Shown here: in pieces, positions 29,217-37,108 of the stretch
How positions within the stretch are numbered: position 1 is the stretch's first letter
Layout: every line of letters begins with the position of its first letter
Assembly (NCBI GenBank): GCA_947378845.1
Contig: CANCLQ010000010.1
Span: forward strand, 1-40,033
Source: Opitutia bacterium
GTDB taxonomy: Bacteria; Verrucomicrobiota; Verrucomicrobiia; Opitutales; UBA953
Length of the DNA: 40,033 bases
Direction: 5' to 3'
Made by a program: the position numbers and the translations under genes
Notes under the pieces: generated by a model
The model's database searches: none
What the model saw: the letters and a program-made list of their open reading frames with translations, nothing else
Told to the model about the DNA's origin: nothing

Positions 29217-31151
29217 TTACTTAAGTTTAGCCCGCTTCTTGGCGTCTGTCTCTAACCAACTCCGCAGCGATAACGCGGATTGACGGACTTTTTCACGAAT
29301 TGCGGCAAGCTGATCAGCGTCATCTACCTTGGCTGAAGCGAAGGTGTAGAATTTAATTTTAGGCTCGGTGCCGGAGGCTCGCACCGCGATGCGACGACCA
29401 TCTGCCAGATCAGCGAGGATAAATTCTTCGAGTGGCATCCGCTCACCTTCGGCATCAATCACTTCGTCGTTAAAGTAATCGGTTACTTTTAGAACCTTGG
29501 CGCCGTCTATTTCCTTCGGCGGATTTGCACGCCATGATGCAACGATACGTTGAATCGCAGCAGCCCCCTCAGCTCCTTCAAAAGAGATATTTAATAGATC
29601 TTCGTGGTGCGCACCGTGGCTCAGGTGCAACGCATCGAGCGCATCAAGTAAGGTGCGTCCGCGTGAACGTAAGACGGCCGCAAATTCACAAAGCATCACC
29701 ACGGTCGCATTGGCGTCTTTATCGCGCACAGCATCGTCCGCCAAATAACCATAACTCTCTTCAGCGCCGAAAACGAAGAAAGTCGAGTGTCTCAAGGCGA
29801 GTGGGACTCGGCGAATAAGCGGCAGCTGTGCAGCGTCAGCTCCTGCAGCTGCGGTCAGTTTCTGCGACCATTTTTCCAATTTGCGACCAATCCATTTAAA
29901 TCCGACAAGCGTCTCGAGACATTTAACGCCGTGACGTACGCAAATCTTTTGTACGAGTGGCGTTGTGACGAGTGACTTTACAACCACCGCTGAAGATGAA
30001 CCAGTGGCCGGTAAAATTCCGATGTCTTTGAGTGCGGAGATTCTAAATTCAGTGAGCAATGCCGCTACTTCATTTCCCGTGAGCAAGCGATAGCCGCCAC
30101 CAGGTATCGGGCAAGCTGCACCCACGCGATCAGCATCCGGGTCCGTTGCTAAAACTAAATCGGCGCCCACTTGCTCAGCCAATTTAAGTGCGATGACAAA
30201 TGCGGCAGGGCTTTCAGGATTAGGCGATGGAACAGTTGGGAAGCGGCCATCATGCTCGCGCTGTTCTTCAACTAGTTCGGGGTCCAATCCAATGCGGCGG
30301 AGTGCGGGGATAACCATCACGTCGCCTGTGCCATGAAGATTAGTGTAAACCACTTTTGGCGTATGGCGGGAAAGAACTTCTTGATCCACTACTACGCCCG
30401 TTAGCCTTGCTAAATAAGCATCTTCAGCGGCAGCGGGTACGGCTTGAACCTGACTTAGATCAATCGCTAAGAATGGTATCACGTCAGCTACGCTAATTCT
30501 CCCAACATGCGCGACAATCTCGACATCTGCGGGCGAGGTGACTTGTGCGCCATCACTGAGGTAACATTTAAATCCGTTGTCGTGCGCCGGATTATGACTC
30601 GCGGTGATTACCACGCCGGCTTGAGCCTGCAGGTGACGCAGTGTAAAACTTAATTGTGGAGTGGAGCGTGGGCCGCTGAAGAGAAAAGCCTCGCCGCCCA
30701 ACTTTGTCCAAGCCGAAGCCAGCAATTCAGCAAAGTGTTGTGAGAAATGTCGGACGTCATGAGCGATGACCAAGCGAGGCTTCGGATTTTCGGTTGCGAC
30801 CTGGCGCCATAAGCCGAGCCCAGCACGTAAAATATTTATATCATTCAAACAAGCCGAACCCACGGCAGCACGAACGGGCTTGCCCGAAGAATCTAATTCA
30901 TTGGTCGCACTGACACGTCCGATTGTTCTGCCGCGCATGCCGCCGGTACCGAAGGCGATGCCTTTATAAAAACGATCCTCGATCTCGGCCCACGCAGACT
31001 TAGCGACCAAATCTTGAAGGCTATCGACAACCTCACTGGGCAAACCAGCGGACTCGAGCCAGCGTGTGGCATTCGTCAGCGAAGCAGGGGAAATTTGGCC
31101 TTTGGATTTGGCGGACTTTAGTGCAGCCAGAACAGCAGAGGTATCACTCAT
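29217..31151 (-). CDS. Phosphoglucomutase/phosphomannomutase family protein
   Basis: Alpha-D-phosphohexomutase that moves phosphate between C1 and C6 of hexoses. The phosphoserine loop is TASHNPAHDNGFKCY with Ser185; the metal-binding loop is DPDADRVG near 333-340; the sugar loop is GAEESYGYLADD; the phosphate-binding loop near the C-terminus is RASGTEPKIKFY. GTGGMRG-like loop FGTGGMRGRTIGR precedes the Ser. At 644 residues from ATG 31151 it belongs to the longer PgcA/PGM2-like group. The frame extends to 31403, but ATG 31151 has GAGG 8 bases upstream and a good N-terminus. Exact sugar preference cannot be read. It is followed by the lipoprotein gene and is divergent from the TPR-like gene. 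Confidence 0.93.
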   Translation of the reverse strand: MSDTSAVLAALKSAKSKGQISPASLTNATRWLESAGLPSEVVDSLQDLVAKSAWAEIEDRFYKGIAFGTGGMRGRTIGRVSATNELDSSGKPVRAAVGSACLNDINILRAGLGLWRQVATENPKPRLVIAHDVRHFSQHFAELLASAWTKLGGEAFLFSGPRSTPQLSFTLRHLQAQAGVVITASHNPAHDNGFKCYLSDGAQVTSPADVEIVAHVGRISVADVIPFLAIDLSQVQAVPAAAEDAYLARLTGVVVDQEVLSRHTPKVVYTNLHGTGDVMVIPALRRIGLDPELVEEQREHDGRFPTVPSPNPESPAAFVIALKLAEQVGADLVLATDPDADRVGAACPIPGGGYRLLTGNEVAALLTEFRISALKDIGILPATGSSSAVVVKSLVTTPLVQKICVRHGVKCLETLVGFKWIGRKLEKWSQKLTAAAGADAAQLPLIRRVPLALRHSTFFVFGAEESYGYLADDAVRDKDANATVVMLCEFAAVLRSRGRTLLDALDALHLSHGAHHEDLLNISFEGAEGAAAIQRIVASWRANPPKEIDGAKVLKVTDYFNDEVIDAEGERMPLEEFILADLADGRRIAVRASGTEPKIKFYTFASAKVDDADQLAAIREKVRQSALSLRSWLETDAKKRAKLK

Positions 31152-31251
31152 GATTAAAGCCTCATCCTTGCGATGGAACGGGTTCGCACAAGCATTTAGA
31201 CGGGGAGGCGGGGGTTGACACTTGGCGTGCAATGATAAGGGTTTAAGCCCC

Positions 31252-31989
31252 ATGGCCGAAGATAGTTCTAAACAGCGCCCGCCGAATGATGATGACCGCA
31301 ATCTCGTGGTTGTGGATGAAGATTTTATACATGCTGATGCCGAAGATAAGCTTTGGCTGTTTTGGCAGCGCAACCAGACCATCATCATCCGCGGCACCAC
31401 CATAGTCGTGGTAGGGATTATCGGTTTTCTCGCTTTCCATTTTTGGCAACAAGCACGCCAAGTCTCGCTCGGCGAATCCTACATCGCTTGCCAAGATGAT
31501 GTGGCCCGTCGCGCCTTCGCGACAGCCAATGCAGGTGAGACTCTAGCAGGCGTCGCCCTACTCGAAGTCGCCGACAATTTACGGAAGAGCAATAAGCTCA
31601 ACGAGGCCGCCAAAGCTTACGACGAAGCCGCACTTAATTTAAAAGACGCCGTAGCACCTGCGTTGAAAGCGCTCACTGTTCGCGCGAAACTCTACGCGGC
31701 ATTAACAAAAGTGGACCTCGGTCAAGCGGGTGCCGAATCAGGCTTGGTCACTGTCGCCGAAGATCCAACAGCTCCGGAAACTCTTCGTGGCTACGCGATG
31801 ATTGTTCTGGCAAATAATGCGCTCACTAAAGGTGACAACGCCAGTGCCGCGAAGTGGATTAACTTAATGGATAAACGTCTTCGCCCGAGCAATGTTTGGG
31901 CAGGAGATAAAAATTGGCTCGTGCGTTCAGAGCCAGGTTTGCTGACTCCTATCGCAAGCCCCAATCCAGAAACGCCTGTGAGCCCTTAA
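31252..31989 (+). CDS. Membrane-anchored TPR-like protein (YfgM-like)
   Basis: A 245-residue single-pass protein: a charged cytoplasmic leader (about 1-45, rich in Asp/Glu), one membrane segment at about 46-68 (TIVVVGIIGFLAFHF core), then a soluble helical region with repeat-like pairs (GVALLEVADNLRKSNKLNEA, then AKAYDEAALNLKDAVAP, later TLRGYAMIVLANNALTKGDN). The layout is that of YfgM/tetratricopeptide anchors, though no canonical TPR unit is strict. It ends in a Pro-rich tail. It starts at ATG 31252 (AGGG 10 bases upstream) and lies 6 bases before the ABC ATPase, so it probably belongs to that operon as its first gene. Confidence 0.7.
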   Translation: MAEDSSKQRPPNDDDRNLVVVDEDFIHADAEDKLWLFWQRNQTIIIRGTTIVVVGIIGFLAFHFWQQARQVSLGESYIACQDDVARRAFATANAGETLAGVALLEVADNLRKSNKLNEAAKAYDEAALNLKDAVAPALKALTVRAKLYAALTKVDLGQAGAESGLVTVAEDPTAPETLRGYAMIVLANNALTKGDNASAAKWINLMDKRLRPSNVWAGDKNWLVRSEPGLLTPIASPNPETPVSP

Positions 31990-31995
31990 TCTGCA

Positions 31996-32985
31996 ATGTC
32001 CGAAGTCGACCCGCAGCCAACTGCCGCCGTGGTGGCGGAAATGCTCACAAAGCGCTACGGTTCACTAACGGCTATTGAAAACCTTAGCTTCTCGGTCGCA
32101 CCTGGTGAGATTGTGGGATTCCTCGGGCCGAACGGCGCGGGAAAATCCACGACGATGCGCATCCTCGCCGGTACGATGGCAGGCACATCCGGACGTGCGA
32201 GCATTTGGGGAGAATCTGTAGCGCTCAATCCTGCCGCGGCGAAAAGTCACATGGCTTACATGCCAGAAAATAATCCGCTGCCCGATGATTTACGCGTGGA
32301 AGAATATTTAACATTACGTGCACGACTAAAAGACGTCGAAAGCTCGCTCGTTGCTGAACGCGTTGCTAAAGTGATGGATGACTGCGATCTCACGCGTCGC
32401 GCCAAGGGTCGACTGATCGGACAATTATCAAAAGGCTTTAGACAGCGCGTGGGGATTGCTGATGCTTTGTTAGGGGAACCCAAAGTGGTTATTCTCGACG
32501 AACCCACAATCGGACTCGATCCACATCAAATTCTCGGCATCCGAGATTTGATTCGCTCGTTACGTGGAAAAATGGCGGTGCTGATTTCGAGTCACATTCT
32601 TCACGAAGTGGAACAGGTCTGCGATAAGGTCGTGATTATTAATCGCGGTAAACTCGTTGCCCAAGGTCGCACCGATGATCTGCGTCGTGAACTTTTCCCT
32701 AACGCCGTCTTCAATTTAATCACGCAAGCAACGGCAGCTGAATTAAAAGTTTTAGTTTCATTACATGAGCCGGCGGCATCTGTAGAATCAGTCGATACAG
32801 TCGACACTCAATGGAATCGCATCAAGGTCACCCTCCCCGCCCACTCCCCACTGCGAGAAACATTGGCTTCGTCGATGATTGCCGCCGGTATGTCGCTCCG
32901 TGAAATCGCCGAAGAGCATTACGGGCTCGAAGATATTTTCTTAGCGGCAACACGACGTGCCACCACTGAAGGAGGCCGAATCTAA
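31996..32985 (+). CDS. ABC transporter ATP-binding protein (GldA-like)
   Basis: Nucleotide-binding subunit of an ABC-2 exporter-type complex. Walker A GPNGAGKSTTMR at about 43-54, Q-loop region AYMPENNPLPDDLRVEEYL, signature LSKGFRQRVGIADAL, Walker B VVILDEPTIGLDP and H-loop ISSHILHEVEQVCD. A C-terminal extension of about 100 residues past the core is usual for the GldA/NatA group. It is followed without any gap by the permease and then by GldG-like and DUF4340 genes, the same order as the gliding-associated Gld ABC clusters in other phyla. Confidence 0.93.
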   Translation: MSEVDPQPTAAVVAEMLTKRYGSLTAIENLSFSVAPGEIVGFLGPNGAGKSTTMRILAGTMAGTSGRASIWGESVALNPAAAKSHMAYMPENNPLPDDLRVEEYLTLRARLKDVESSLVAERVAKVMDDCDLTRRAKGRLIGQLSKGFRQRVGIADALLGEPKVVILDEPTIGLDPHQILGIRDLIRSLRGKMAVLISSHILHEVEQVCDKVVIINRGKLVAQGRTDDLRRELFPNAVFNLITQATAAELKVLVSLHEPAASVESVDTVDTQWNRIKVTLPAHSPLRETLASSMIAAGMSLREIAEEHYGLEDIFLAATRRATTEGGRI

Positions 32986-33747
32986 ATGCGCCACTTCCGT
33001 ACATTATTAGCGCACGAATTACGCTCCGCACTTTTCTCGTGGAACACTTGGGCGGCCGCTGGTTTATTTTTAACGCTGATGGGCGCATTGCACTGGTTCG
33101 CGGTCTTGGAATGCAGTCGCGCACCACAAGCATGGACGCCAGTCGAAGCAACATTCCGTCTTTTCTGGCTGCCTCTTCTTTGCGTGCTGCCGTTGCTTAC
33201 GATGCGCAGTTTCGCCGATGAACGAAAACAAGGTACGCTGTCGGCACTCCTCACAACACCCGCCAGCCCAGCCGCAATTGTTTGGGCGAAATTCTTATCC
33301 GCGTGGCTCACTTGGGCGCTCTTCTGGATCAGCTTCACACTCTTCCCGCTACTCGTTAATCTTCGCCTCGGTGCGAGCGGCGACCAAGCCATTTACGATT
33401 CAGCCACACTGCTCGGTGGATTGTGCTTCATTTTAGTAAGCGGCTTATTGCATGTCTCGATTGGAATTCTCTGCAGCTGCATCACACGCAGTGCAACGTT
33501 AGCAGCGCTCCTTACATTTATTACACTGCTCGCACTCACAGCGATGGGTGGCGCCATGGAGTCGCTACCGATTGAGAGTTGGGCGTGGTTGGGTTGGTTG
33601 CGCGAGCCAGCGGCACACCTACGAACTTTCGGACATCTCCAAGATTTTGCGGCCGGCATTCTCGATTCTCGACCGCTCGTCTTGTACGTTACGGGCACAT
33701 TACTTTCACTCGGCCTAGCCGTACTCGCCGTGGAGGGCCAAGAATAA
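32986..33747 (+). CDS. ABC-2 type permease (GldF-like)
   Basis: Membrane subunit of the same transporter. About six membrane segments can be read: around 15-35, 62-80, 100-125, 145-170, 175-195 and 228-248. The FADERKQGTLSALLTTP motif between the second and third is the coupling segment typical of GldF and related ABC-2 permeases. ATG 32986 abuts the ATPase stop directly, with GGAGG ten bases upstream, so expression is coupled. The substrate is unknown. Confidence 0.88.
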   Translation: MRHFRTLLAHELRSALFSWNTWAAAGLFLTLMGALHWFAVLECSRAPQAWTPVEATFRLFWLPLLCVLPLLTMRSFADERKQGTLSALLTTPASPAAIVWAKFLSAWLTWALFWISFTLFPLLVNLRLGASGDQAIYDSATLLGGLCFILVSGLLHVSIGILCSCITRSATLAALLTFITLLALTAMGGAMESLPIESWAWLGWLREPAAHLRTFGHLQDFAAGILDSRPLVLYVTGTLLSLGLAVLAVEGQE

Positions 33748-33748
33748 G

Positions 33749-35266
33749 ATGTCTAAGCCTCAAGACGACTTCAGCATCGTGCGCCCGATTCGCCGGTGGA
33801 ATCGAGCCATTCAGGCGTTACTCGCGATTGGCTTGGCGGTGATGATCAATTTTTTAGCTTCGCAATCTTCGTTTCGTTTCCGTGAAGACCTCACACGCGA
33901 TCACCGGCACTCACTGGCAGTCGAATCCGTTGAAACCATCCGTGCGGCTGGACGGAAAAGTCCGTTAGGCGCAAAGCAAAATAAAAATTGGGTGCGTGCG
34001 CTGGTCTTGTCCGATAATTTTGCAGAAGGTGACGCTGGCCTACGCAATCAACTCAGCAAACTTCTCGAAGCATACAAACTTGAAGCGAGTCAAACGGGTT
34101 CAGAGTGGTTTAACATTTCGCAAATCAGCAATGGACTGAATCAAGAATTACTTTCTGAAGTTGCCGCTCAACACGGACCGCCCGCTCGCACCACCGTGCT
34201 CATCCTTACCTGCGGCAATCGTGTTAAATACGTCAACGCCGCGGAGCTCGTGGCGACGAATGATCAGCGAATCGTTTTTCGCGGCGAAGAAGCCGTTACC
34301 TCGGCCCTTCTCGAAGTAACCGAAGACCAAGCCGCGATTTGCTACATCACACGCGGACACGGTGAATTGGGCTTAGAAGATGCATCTGCCCTTCGCGGCA
34401 TGTCACAACTCTCCCGCCAATTACGTAACCGTAATTTTGTTTTACGCTCACTTGATTTAACTACTGCCGCCGAAATTCCCCGCGACGCTTCAATGATTCT
34501 CATTGCGGGACCACAGACCACATTCTCGACGGCTGAAGCCGAACTTCTGCGCACTTATTTATTCGAACGCAACGGTCGCGTGCTTATGTTACTCGAACCC
34601 GGTCGAGTGCACGGACTCGAAGTCGTGCTTTCAGATTGGGCAGTGTTTTCTCCTGACGCAGAACTACAAGAGCCCGACCCAACTTATCGTACGCCTGATG
34701 GTGATATCGCCCTCCGTCGCTTAACCGACAAGCCACACCCACTCACCCGCGTACTCCGCGAACAAGACCTACCGTTGATTGCCGCACGTATTCGTCCTTC
34801 GCGCTTTGACGAAGGCAGCACGCCTGATAGCACGCTTTCAGTGACGCCGCTCATTTTCACTTCCGACCAATCTTGGGGCGAAGCGGACCCGCAAAAACAA
34901 CCGGTGAAATTTGACCCTAGTCGAGATCAACCAGGACCAGTGTGTATTGCTACGGCAGCCGAGCGCGCGGCTGGTATTCGAAAAGGTGGCAACAGTTCTG
35001 GCGGCCGCTTAGTTGTCATTGGGACTTCCGAAATCGCTGCCAACTCTCGCATTAATCGAGGCGGCAATCAGGCCTTTATCGTACAGTGCGCAGCCTGGCT
35101 CTCGGATCGAGATCGAGCCGTGTCCCTGCCCTCTCGGTCGACCGGCGTTTATCAGGTTAATGCAACAGCTTCCGACTTCTGGACCCTGGCTTGGCGTTTT
35201 TGTTTCATTCCCTTAGCGGTGCTTGCAGTCGGGCTTGCGATTTCCATTTGGCGTCGCAGAAGTTAA
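33749..35266 (+). CDS. GldG-like ABC transporter auxiliary protein
   Basis: A 505-residue protein with an N-terminal membrane helix (about 22-40, ALLAIGLAVMINFLA) and a C-terminal one (about 478-498, FCFIPLAVLAVGLAISIW). Between them is a periplasmic or cytoplasmic ABC_transp_aux-type domain with LTRDHRHSLAVESVETI near the start (family: D-L-T-x-x-x-x-Y-S-L), VLILTCGNRVKYV, ICYITRGHGE, SMILIAGPQTTFSTAEAELL and RVLMLLEPG. It starts one base after the permease gene. In Bacteroidota GldG works with GldA and GldF; gliding itself is not implied here, since these genes are widespread in non-gliders. Confidence 0.85.
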   Translation: MSKPQDDFSIVRPIRRWNRAIQALLAIGLAVMINFLASQSSFRFREDLTRDHRHSLAVESVETIRAAGRKSPLGAKQNKNWVRALVLSDNFAEGDAGLRNQLSKLLEAYKLEASQTGSEWFNISQISNGLNQELLSEVAAQHGPPARTTVLILTCGNRVKYVNAAELVATNDQRIVFRGEEAVTSALLEVTEDQAAICYITRGHGELGLEDASALRGMSQLSRQLRNRNFVLRSLDLTTAAEIPRDASMILIAGPQTTFSTAEAELLRTYLFERNGRVLMLLEPGRVHGLEVVLSDWAVFSPDAELQEPDPTYRTPDGDIALRRLTDKPHPLTRVLREQDLPLIAARIRPSRFDEGSTPDSTLSVTPLIFTSDQSWGEADPQKQPVKFDPSRDQPGPVCIATAAERAAGIRKGGNSSGGRLVVIGTSEIAANSRINRGGNQAFIVQCAAWLSDRDRAVSLPSRSTGVYQVNATASDFWTLAWRFCFIPLAVLAVGLAISIWRRRS

Positions 35267-35272
35267 TGGCAC

Positions 35273-37108
35273 ATGCGGATCGCCCGCTCCACCGTTATCC
35301 TACTTATCGCAAACCTACTGGCTTTCGCCATGGTTTGGCGGTCAACGTATGAACACAATGTACCCGTCGCTACTCAGACTTTAGTTTTTCCTGTTTCGAT
35401 TGAAAAAATAGAACTCACGGATGGCAGCAGCAAACTGGTAATCGAAAAGAAAAATCTTATCTGGTCCGTTTCCACGCCTTTTAATTGGTCAGCCAACTTA
35501 TGGTCGGTTCAGCGCCTGATTGATGAACTTCGCCTCGTTGATAGCGAAAAAGGTTTTGCTGCGAACGAAGTGAAGCTGGGCAATGGCAACCTCGCAACCT
35601 ACGGGCTCGAGAAGCCACGTTGGACTCTACGTATCACCAGCGAAAGCGGCACCGCCGTTGAAGTAAAAATCGGGGAGAACAAAGATACGCGCCGTATTTT
35701 CCTCCTTACACCCGACTCACAAAGAATCATCCCACTTGGTGATGCACTTGCTGCTGCACTCGAAACCAAGCCAGAAAATTACCGCGTTGATAAGATTTTT
35801 GAGATTTCGGAATTTGAAGTGCGCGGCATCTCGATCCGTCAGCGTATCAAAGATGCGGATGCCCTGACTAAACTCAGTTACGAGGAACAATCACGAGTGG
35901 GGCGACGCAATCAGGGTGCAGAATGGCATTTTGAAGCGCCCTTTGTTACGCTCGCTGACAGTGAACGCATGACCAAAGCGGTCGGTAATCTAACCAACCT
36001 TCGCGCGATACAGTTTACCGAAAAAAGCGTCGAGGAATACGGCTTAGCTACACCTGAATACCGCATCGCCGTTGAAGGAAATGCGCGTCGACAAGTTTTG
36101 CTAATCGGTCGTGCAAATGCTGACAGCCCATCGCAGCGTTGGGCAAAGTTGGAAGACAATGATACAGCGTTCTTAGTTGATACGAAAAATTTAGGTGAAT
36201 GGTTTAACCCTAACAACGCACTGCCGACAACTCGCCCTGCTGATTTCGACGCTGAACTCGTAACTGGCTTCACCCTTACTTCGCGCGGTCGATCGCTTAC
36301 ATTACACCGACTCGAGTCAGGCTCTAATGAGCCGCGCTGGGAAATTCCTGTCGCCCCAGGAACCACCGCCACCCAAAGACGTGAAGCCGATGCACGCAAG
36401 GTGCGTACTTTCTTGGCGAGCTTATCACAATTACGCGCGCTTAATCAAACGACCGCTGAAGGGGCCACGCCATGGCTCGTTCCTGCAGGAAATCTTAGCG
36501 GCGAGCCCATTCATAAAATTGATATCGAATTTGGCAGCGAAAAATCGGTTGTCTCAATTTATGAAGGGCCAGCGAATCAACCCAACGGCGCTATCTTGGT
36601 TCACCAAAAAGGCGTAGCCTTTGCAGCCCTGTGCGATGGTTCATTCCTCCGTAACGATTATCAAGAAGTCAGCCCACAGGCTTGGCGTAGTAAGACCATC
36701 GCCGAATTAGCTACCGGGAATAAAGTTAGTGGCCTGCGATTAATTGAGCGGGCCGATGGGAAAATTTTGGGCGAAGCGCGTCTTGGTCCCGACGGCAACT
36801 GGGCAGGCACGGGACGACTCGATCCCGCTAATAGTCGCAGACTCGCAGAGTCATTAGCCCAAGTAAAGGCCAGTGAATTTGTAACTAAAGATATTGGTGC
36901 TGGAGAATTGAAATACGAATTACGTGTTACCGATCAAGCGGCAGCCGGCGCCACAGGTGCCAGTGAGAAATTCCGCACTTACTTGTGCTCCGCCCCTTTA
37001 AATAAAACATCCATCCTCATTCGCGATGAAGGTGATACTGATAATTTCTTACTCGAAGTTCATTCGGCTGAAATTCTCATTCCGATAATCGAGCCGAATG
37101 GGCGATGA
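35273..37108 (+). CDS. DUF4340 domain-containing membrane-anchored protein
   Basis: A 611-residue protein with an N-terminal anchor (about 6-22, STVILLIANLLAFAMVW) and a large extracytoplasmic part. The N-terminal segment shows the DUF4340 pattern: IEKIELTDGSSKLVIEKKN, WSVSTPFNWSANLWSVQRLI, then LATYGLEKPRWTLRI, VEVKIGENKDTRRIFLL. A second copy-like stretch begins near 205 (GAEWHFEAPFVTLADSERM, EYGLATPEYRIAVEG). The family regularly follows GldG-type genes. It overlaps the AsmA-like gene by four bases (ATGA). The function of the family is unknown; proximity suggests it is part of the ABC complex on the outer face of the membrane. Confidence 0.85.
   Translation: MRIARSTVILLIANLLAFAMVWRSTYEHNVPVATQTLVFPVSIEKIELTDGSSKLVIEKKNLIWSVSTPFNWSANLWSVQRLIDELRLVDSEKGFAANEVKLGNGNLATYGLEKPRWTLRITSESGTAVEVKIGENKDTRRIFLLTPDSQRIIPLGDALAAALETKPENYRVDKIFEISEFEVRGISIRQRIKDADALTKLSYEEQSRVGRRNQGAEWHFEAPFVTLADSERMTKAVGNLTNLRAIQFTEKSVEEYGLATPEYRIAVEGNARRQVLLIGRANADSPSQRWAKLEDNDTAFLVDTKNLGEWFNPNNALPTTRPADFDAELVTGFTLTSRGRSLTLHRLESGSNEPRWEIPVAPGTTATQRREADARKVRTFLASLSQLRALNQTTAEGATPWLVPAGNLSGEPIHKIDIEFGSEKSVVSIYEGPANQPNGAILVHQKGVAFAALCDGSFLRNDYQEVSPQAWRSKTIAELATGNKVSGLRLIERADGKILGEARLGPDGNWAGTGRLDPANSRRLAESLAQVKASEFVTKDIGAGELKYELRVTDQAAAGATGASEKFRTYLCSAPLNKTSILIRDEGDTDNFLLEVHSAEILIPIIEPNGR

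Noticed and set aside
31215..31240. TTGACA resembling a -35 box upstream of the TPR-like gene
   Set aside because: No -10-like hexamer occurs at 16-18 bases; the only candidate (TGATAA) is 12 bases away, so I do not call a promoter.
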